Source: Dipteris shenzhenensis (Eukaryota; Polypodiophyta; Polypodiopsida; Gleicheniales). Taken from it: a stretch of DNA of 64,000 nt. Where the stretch lies: NCBI GenBank assembly GCA_047967505.1, contig CM106540.1. One strand, given 5' to 3'. Below the pieces are notes generated by a model, which searched no databases, was not told where the DNA came from, and saw nothing but the letters and a program-made list of their open reading frames with translations. How positions within the stretch are numbered: the first letter of the stretch is position 1; each line of letters begins with the position of its first letter. Made by a program: the position numbers and the translations under genes. This document shows, one piece after another, positions 20,801-29,800 of the stretch.

Positions 20801-23800
20801 ATCACAGATAGTGCTTGTGCATCACGAGAATCCCGTCTCTTCTACCCTTGTGTGGGAGCAACAACTGCAACAACTGTACTTGTCTTGTACCGTGTGCTTG
20901 TCCTCTACCTAGTACTTGTCCTGTACCCTATGCTTGTCCTCTACCTCTTCCTCGACCTTGTTGAGGAGGAGTGGCAGGTGCAACCGCATTCTCTGGTGTT
21001 GTCTCATCTCCAATGACATCCCACAAATGTTTGCCAACTAAAAGATTGCGCACCATAAAACTGGATAACAAGTAATTGGTACCATCCAACTTATCCTCCT
21101 GTGTGAGGACACCAAAAACAAGTTTGGGATTATTTTGGGCCATGAATGCCAAATAAAACTGCAGCAAATACTGACAATTACAATTAACTTCCCTTCCTGG
21201 GAGTAGAGAGGCACAACACAAATCCCTTCCGGGATCAAGAGGCAGCCCCAAAATGCTCACTGACTCAGCCAAACAATGGCATAAAATGCATCAGCCCAAA
21301 AGCATGAATCCTTCACCAACTCTGCCAAATGTGTCTGCAAGACACTTGCGGATTGGCCAGAAGCCCCAGATCCTGCAAAATAAGAGTCCTAGACCAAAAG
21401 CCCCAAATTGTAGGGTGAAGTTGACCCGAAATTGAGGCAAATCCAAGAAAAGCCCCAAATTAATGCAAAAGCCCAAATCAGACACAATGTGCTCAAATCT
21501 GCCCCAAAATCGGCCTGCAAAATGAGCCTGGGCACCAAATCTTACACAATGCGTTGAAATTTGCCCCAAAGTAGCCTTCAAAACACCTGCAAAAGGATTC
21601 TTTGCACCAAATCCTGCAAAAACGCTGGCTGGAAGGCAACATTATGGAAAAGTAAAGTCCGTACTGTACGGACATGTACTTGTTGTACGAACGGCATTGG
21701 TACCAAGGGATTGTACGGAAGGTGTGAAAACGGCAAGGCTGCAGGTAAGGCGGTGTAGGAACGTTGTACGGTACAGGTATGGTGCATGATGCTGTACGGT
21801 GCGGGTACACGGTACGTCGCTTGTACGGAACCATCTGGACGACTGAGAACGATCGTACGTCGCAGGAGATTGTACCGGACAGCACACACCATTAGACTGT
21901 ACAGGGGACGGCACTTGTATGGATGGGAGCAAGTGCAGTACGACAGGATGGTATGGAATCTGTCGTACAGTGGTACAGTGGGATGTACGGAAGAGGAGCG
22001 GGCTGGCTGAGGGAGGTTGTACAGGTGAGGATGATGAACTAGGCTTTGATACCAATTGAAGGAAATGAGAGAGCAAGGTGAGTGCAAAAGTGTGCAAGCA
22101 GGAGCAAGAGAGCAACGTAGGTTGTATTGGAGTGAGATAAGATAACAAGCTACAAGATTGGGGTTTTGTCTAAGTGACAAAACCTAACCAACCCACTAAT
22201 TGTGGTTAGGGGGAAAAACCTCTAATGAGGGAAAAGTGGCACTAACCCACTTATTAGCCATACATTGGTCATTGCCATGAATTATGGCGATAATTCCAAC
22301 AGAGGGCTCAGAACTTCTGTGTAATCAGGTAAGAGTTGTAGTTGCTTAAAAAAGAATGTACACATTGAGAGAAAACTCCTAGCAAGAGAAGCTAGGCAAT
22401 ACTCTCGATCCCAAAATTGGGTGTAGACCATATGCCACTGTTTCACCAAACATCGCGGTGCCGTTTGCTATTGCTTTCGTTGATGTCAAGTGACGGACTA
22501 TCTGCATTGTTAGAACGCCTAATGCACGCTGATTTTCAGGGAATAAAGGCTGGCATGATAACTGTCATGTGGTGATAGTGTATGGACAAGGCCAACACGA
22601 AGTCTTGCGACTTCAAATCACGAGCTTCGAGGGCTCTTGGATACGGGAGTGCCAAAGTGTTAAGGTGAGGACCCCCTGAACAGGGAGGATTGATGTGTGA
22701 CCGACAGAATAGCAGAAAAGCATACAACTGAAAATATATGAAAAGATGAATCGCATACAAGCTGCCAAATTTGGGTATCGATCATCATTAAAAATGATAT
22801 AGGTAGGGGTCCACAGGTCCAAAACCTGCCCATCTCTGAGCAGCTCTCGCTGCTGGTCCTGGTCACATGTGTTACCCTTGGATGGGCCCTTTTGCCCATT
22901 GGTCAGAGCTTGTCCAATCCTTCAATGGCAGCCTGTTTATGCTCCATATGCTGCTAACATGGAAGTTTTCATGCTGCCCATATGACAGCCCTACATACCC
23001 TCTAGTTTTGGCCCTGTTGCATCTCTGAGTACTTGGCGCACCTGCCTCATTCTCTCCTCATTTAGGGGCTCACAGATGGGGAGGTGACCTACCAAACTCC
23101 AACAGTAGCTACATGACATCAAAGATGTTTCCTCACCTCGATATGCCATTTTTAGCTTTGTCTAGACCTTGATTTAATAGGACAAAGATTCCATTTAGAA
23201 GTAGCACAGTGGTACCAGTAGATGACCATGCCTTTTGGAATGCATGGCCAGCGAAACTAGTTTGGGTCATTTGACCGTTTTGTTCCTAGATATTCTTCGA
23301 AATTAGTTTTGTGTTTCTCTTGCATCTGTTGGGGAAAACCCCCATCTGTTTCTCAATTTGAGGCGTTTATGTACATTGGACGCTCATTACAATGCTGATA
23401 AATACACAAGGGAGGTTATAACTTAAATCTATATTGTATGCAAACTGGATGGTTGTCCTTGTTTATGTAGCTGCTATGAAATATGCAGCACATCTATTTA
23501 GAATATGCAGAAGATTACAAGTTTTTGATATGTTACAAATGATACTATATTCCCTCAAATGTTACAAATGATACTTCGTTTCTTCAAAATGCTCCTTGTT
23601 TAATGACACTGGATAGATATGGTGCAGGCTGTCTTGACAAGCAGTTTACTTCATGTTTTCCACAATATAAGTGTAGAACTGTTTTCCTCCCCCTTTTTTT
23701 TGGGGTGGGCGTTTTATGGTTAATACATATCAAAAGATAATATTTTGCTAGACAGAAAACATTGTTCCATTCTGCAGGCACATCACAGTCACAGCTTAAT

Positions 23801-26800
23801 ATCTCATGTTCTCGTCAGGTTTTGACCAATGAGGAAAAAAGAAGAGTAGCTTATCATGAAGCAGGCCATGCAGTGGCAAGCTGGTTTTTGGAGCATGTGG
23901 ATCCCCTTAAGAAAGTCACAATAGTACCTCGTGGTACAGATGCACTAGGATTTGCTCAGTATCTAACGAGTGGTCGTTTATTGCTGACGAACGAACACAT
24001 TTTTGATCAGATTTGCATGACCTTGGGTGGCCGGGCTGCTGAACAGGTGAGAAATTTGTGCCCGTATCAAATTCTAATTTTATTTAATGAGCTATTTATT
24101 CAATTTTGCCTGGACAACAGGTTGAAAGTTCAATTAAAACAAACTGTTTTCTACAATGAACGGGGATGTGTGGCACATGCCATGTGATGCCGCATTACAG
24201 TGGACTGTATGTAAGTCCTGGAACCTGATTACTTGGATCAGACAAACTTGATAAGAGCTGCTATGCACTCCCCTTTTTCCTACGTGATGAGTTGAGTTGA
24301 TTTTCCAAATTCTTTCAACAACATTTGTGAAGATGTTAACTTACTTTTAGCAATCCATCCTCAATAGTAATTTTCAGAAAATGTGTCTTTAATTATTTTA
24401 CTCATGTCCTATTTATTTACCTCGTATGTACAAAAGAGTATGTTCTCATAAACAAGTACTTAAAACTTCAATTTGTTAGAAACATTGTGTGAGGGAGAGA
24501 GAGAGAGATAGGCTAGGGAGTGAAGAAGTGATACTCAAATGAAGACATAATGAAGGCTTTCCTTCATTCATCAAGTATATGATGACAAGTCAGGTACAAG
24601 CCTTTATATAGGCTACAAACTCACACACTTGCACCAAGTGCATATGGGATAAGTCCCATAGTGACACATGGCACTCACACATGAACTAGCACTAGAACTA
24701 GTACTACACACCAACACATCACATTATCACACTCTTTGGCTATGATATCTCCAACCCCCCCCTTCAGAGCAAAGAGTGTGAGACCCAACACGCAAAGCGT
24801 AGACCGACGATCCCACCTCCACCACAAGACTGCAAAGAGCAGGTCCAATTATCCAACACCTCCCGTGTGATAGTGACTTCTTAGTCAGCTTGCGACTGGC
24901 AAGGGCAAACCATCATTCGTCAACCCCCCCCCCACTCTGAACTGGGTGGTGAATACCGTCACACCAAAGTAAAAGACAATACATTCAATTTTGGGGGACA
25001 ACCTAGGGTAGAATACCTCTCTTATTGACTCCAAATACGTTCAGTTTAGAGGGACAACTCAAGGGTGAGAACCTTTATCAACTCAACACAAACACACATA
25101 GAGCTAAGCATCATCTACCTCCTCAAAGAGGGAATAGATCTTGCAACATTGCAGATGAAGCTTCTTGCTTTGGTCTAGTAGATGTAGCATAAATATTCTT
25201 GAGCTTGTCCAGGTTCTCCTTAGCTGAAGCAGTGAGTTCAAGTTGATGAAATAATTTGTTGACCAACCTCACACCAATAAGCGCCAATGCTTTGTCATGC
25301 TGCTCACCCCTAGCTGAGGTAGTGCAGATGAATCTGCACCACGAGGATGAGGCTTCATAGTGTCAAATTGAGGTAGCAAAGGTAGAAAGCTGAATAGATA
25401 ACCAACCAATAAGGAGCGTTTCTAGGGTGCGGAAATGAATCAACAACTTGAGAAGGGCGTGAATAAAGGTGTCCAGCAGCTGGTGGATGCCCTCAGGGTT
25501 CCAAAATGCAAACCCTAATGGAAAAGCAGCAAGATTACTCCTCGAAATAGAGAACTGAGTGAACCCAAGTCAAATAACAGCAAGTAGATAACCCTGAAGT
25601 GCAGGAATGAGCCAAATGAAGAGCACCGGGCAAGATGAGTGCTCAAGGTGTTGTAGGAGGTCCGGAATCCTCAAGAAGGGAGCTAGAGGGGCGCCAAATG
25701 CAATGAGATAGCTTGAAATTTGTGAAGCGCTTCTGCAAACCAGCCCGAAGCTATACCAAGAGGCTGTAGTAGAGGTATGGGTGGACCAAAATGCACCAGG
25801 AGAATACCAAACCAAGAATGGGCAATTCTAGATGAAATAGAGGCTAGGAACAGCCCCAAAAACTGCTATGTTGAAGGCGGTTCTGCAGCAGGAACCGTAG
25901 AGCAACTTGAAATGCAAGTAACTGCTCCAAAATAGGTCGAAAAATCCTCCAAATGGCTCGAAAATCTGCAACAAACGCACATGGATGGGCTGTTCTGCTG
26001 CAGTGGCCTGGAAACCCTAAAAACGGGGATTAAAATGCTTTGAAATGGTTTGAATTTCCACAAGCGCTGCTCCTAAGAGACCTGAACAGAGGCGGCTATG
26101 AAGGGCAGACGATGGAGAGGCTACGCGTGCAGAAAGGAGAGTAAACAGGCTGCCAAACAGAGGCAAAATGGGCAGCAAAGATGGTGGCTGTGCAGAAACC
26201 CTAAAAGGGTAGAAAGCAGCTGAAGGAAAACAGAAACGACGCTGAATCTGAGGTGGAAATTGGCAGGGCTGAGGCGGCTGCAGGAAGAAAGGTTTGAGCA
26301 CAATTAGGGTTTTGGATTAGGAGGATGATGTGGCAGCTATGGCAGGGTGAACCTGCTCTGATACCATGTTAGAAACCTGGTGTGAGGGAGAGAGAGAGAG
26401 ATTGGCTAGGGAGTGAAGAAGTGATACTCAAATGAAGACATAATGAAGGCTTTCATTCATCAAGTATATCATGACAAGTGAAGTACAAGCATTCATATAG
26501 GCTGCAAACTCACACACTTGCACCAAGTGCATATGGGATAAGTCCCATAGTGACACGTGGCACTCACACACATGAACTAGTACTAGAACTCCTAGTACTA
26601 CACACCAACACGTCACATCACTACCCTCTTTGGCTATGATATCTCCAACACAATTAACGGTGGTAAATGAAGGTAGAGCTGAGCAAATCTGGAGAGTTGT
26701 TCATTTGTAGGGAATGCTTGATTGGCATTTCTGCTCCTAGCTTTCGAGAACGTCTTTCCATGTTCCAAGAGCCTGAAACACATTCTGTAATATCTATAAA

Positions 26801-29800
26801 GATGATAAGATGCATTCGTATAGATCCAAAATAAAAGCCTCATAGCTCCAATTGTGATCATAGTATTTATTGCTCTTTGTCAGCTATGGGATCTTATGAA
26901 CCATGGTTAGATGGTAGCACTCTTGTTACTCATCCCATTCTAGTAACTCATCCAATTACGTACGGCTAGATTTTTCGGGGATTCTAAGGCAGGCCCAATT
27001 GGATTTCAAGGCGGTCGGTGATGTTACTTGCATCCCTTAGTGACAAATGACGTAGGAGCACTCGACAATGGGCATAAGTAAGTCGTAGGAGTCCCTATCT
27101 AACCATGGGCCAATCTAATGTGATAAACATGGGATAGCTGTGATGATGAGGTAAGAGCACCCCACTAGCTTGGAGAGTAAGTCAACCATTGGGCTTAGGG
27201 CTAGTAGGGCTTGTGAGGTGGCAGCCATTTGGTGGTCGTATAGAGGATTAATGGCTGAAGTTCGTTTTCGCTGCCAAAGAGGGAGAAATGGTAGCAAATG
27301 CATGAAAATGGAGGAAGAAAGCTGAAAATCATGTGGGCTACAACCTCTACGTTGCTCTGTAGCATTTCTTAGCTGAGAATTTCGATTTTTGGCATGAAAA
27401 GTAGAAAAAAGAAATGCATTTACTGATTGTGGGCAGCAAGAGTGAAAGGCTATTGTGATTCGGTCAAGGAGGATGGGGAACGAATTGAGGTGGGCTTAGG
27501 CGTTGGAGAAAAAGGGTTGGCTGCAGCTTCAAAATATTGAGCCAAAAGAAAATGTGCGTTGAGCTGAAATTTATTAGCTAGAAGCATGGTTTTTGCCAAT
27601 TTTAGGTCAATTTTACTTTTCATGGGTGCCACACCTAAAAAGCAGCTTTTGTTTTGCATACAAGCCACCCCTCCTCCTAGAAAGACACTTTTGCTTTGTG
27701 TAAAAGCCAAGCCAATCAGATAAAGCAAAGCCCTTCTTTTTTAGCAAGGCTAAAAGCAAACAACCCTCTACTTTTTGTGCAAGCCACTCCTTGAAGAGCT
27801 GATTCTTCGGTTTGCATGAGTCAAGCTTCATAAAATAAAAACAATGCCTTGCCTAGAAAAGTGAACTCCATGCTTTTGGTCGAGCCACTCTTTGTGAAGT
27901 AGATTTTCTTCTTCACTTGCAAACCAAGCTGTGTTGGAGGTCAATGCTCCATGCTGTGTTATCCTTCACACATAGCTTAGTTGCTCACTTGTAAGGCCCC
28001 CATATGAGGAGAAGCCAAGAACATGAGATGAAGATGCATCATTTAGTAGCCATCCATCACCATGATTAGAGGGGTTGCATTTCGAGGTTCCTTGGCTGTC
28101 TACGTGGATGATGATGTGGCAAACTACCACACATCAATCAAGAAAATCACCTATTGGCATACCCTGACCTGTTTCTGGCCAAACATCTTCGCCCAACTTA
28201 GGTGTTCCAAGATGGAGTGATGTGAGGCATGGGGAACTGACTCTTGACTGTGAGTTTGTTAGAGGATGCGGTCATCCATGACAAAGAGGTTCGGATTGCA
28301 TACGGAGAATTGCTTGGTTTGATGAAGCTGTTTTGTAGCAAGTTCTCTAGTCGTTTCTCAAACCCCTCCTTTGGCCTATGAGTGTCTCCATTCAAGGCCA
28401 CTGTATCCGTCAGTGACAGAAGAAGCGAAGTGTGCTTTGTGGCCTTGGTGGAGATGATGTCCTCTGAACTCTTAGGCATGACGAGGACTTTTTGATCACT
28501 AATTTGTCCATAGAATTGGAACACAGTTGGAAACTTACAAGGTTCCCCCTTTGGCTGATCTTTGATCTCCTCGATGACCATGGATGTTGTATTCAGCAGA
28601 GTTGAAGCTTAAATTGGGCCAATTGGTTTGGCCATTTCCTCATGGAGCTTCATGAAGTGTGGGCAATCTTTCTTGCAATGACCTTGCACATGACAGTAAG
28701 TAGTAGCATTGGTTTTTGTTGTTATACCTGGCCCCGAGTTCTTTCTCGGCATCCAAGAACCTGCTGTGGCTGTTGCTGTCCTTCGTGCTACAAATAATGA
28801 AGGGGAGACCCTTCTTGTGAGGATGAAGATGGAGAGAAGCACACTGCTTCTCTGCTCCTCCTCCCTGTCTGCTTTCCAGGCTGAGGCTGAGGACCTGCTG
28901 CTGCTACAGGCTGAAGTCTGCTCTGGGCTGAAGCCCAAATGAACGATTTATAGGCTGAGAACCACACTAGGTCGGACTGGTCGTCCTCAGTCGGTGGGTC
29001 TATGCTGACCATTGACCAATTCGGCCAAGGCATTGGCGTTTACTAAAAAGTCGACGTCTTACCTTTTGAACAAAAATCCAACTCGACCATGGAAATCGCT
29101 TTTGGCATTTGAATAAGTCTCTTTTCTGGTGGAAGACTTCTCTTCGGCACATCTGGAGCAGTAGGCTACCTGTCAAGCAGCCAGCTTTCCTGTGGCTCTG
29201 TTTGGTTGGGGCTTTACCATCTTGGCTCTGTTTGGATCTTTCTTGGCTGCTAGGCGTATCGCTTCTTCAGCTTGCCCCACTTGTTCTCATATGCGAGAGA
29301 CAGTCTTACATCTATTTTGGTCCTGTCAGCTCATGATTTTCTTTTCAGAGTTATGACGGGTCTTCGTGCTTGTTTTCCCAGGATTTTGTTTAGCAAGCAG
29401 TTTTGGTTGTTTGGCAGACATGCTGCTATGCCAGATTATGATCAGCTCTTCTCCTGGTATCGCTATCAGGCTCTCTGGTCGTTGTATCGTGCTCGTACCA
29501 TTCGACTGTATGAGCACTCTTTAGTGGATGTCTTTCCGTATTTCGATCTTCTTTGTATCGGTCTCTTCAGGATGCTCACTCCCTTGGAGACCTTCTGGCC
29601 CTCTGGCCCAGTTAGAAGCCTTTTAGTACTGCTTCTAGTTTTGAGTAGTAACTGTTCTACTTTGGATAGCTATGAATGTACAGTTTTCTAAATGCAATAT
29701 TTCTTTTGCCAAAAAAAGTGTGATGTGTGTTTTTACATGATGTATGCATGCTGTGTGTGTGGTGCACCTACCTCTGTTTGTATAAAGTTGTAATGACAGA

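Larger units (their letters stand above)
24474..26650 (-). mobile_element. Complete non-autonomous LTR retrotransposon in FtsH intron 6
   Basis: LTRs at 24474-24755 and 26367-26650 (about 282 and 284 bp) start TGTTAGAAAC and end ATCTCCAAC(A). The element is flanked by a perfect 5-bp duplication CAATT (24469-24473 and 26651-26655). The complement of the tRNA-iMet primer site, gctctgatacca, sits at 26355-26366 directly against the right LTR, so the element reads on the minus strand. A polypurine tract (minus GAAGGGGGGGG) adjoins the left LTR at 24756-24766. The 1.6-kb interior has no gag, protease, RT or integrase motif, only short frames. Total 2177 bp. It fits a TRIM/LARD-like class of intermediate size mobilised in trans by a copia relative. 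Confidence 0.9.

Noticed and set aside
21578-22180. 200- and 168-codon minus frames and the 130-codon frame in the GTAC region
   Set aside because: They span leader, primer site and LTR of the copia gag element and are rich in Tyr/Pro/Arg from the GTAC words; no domain.
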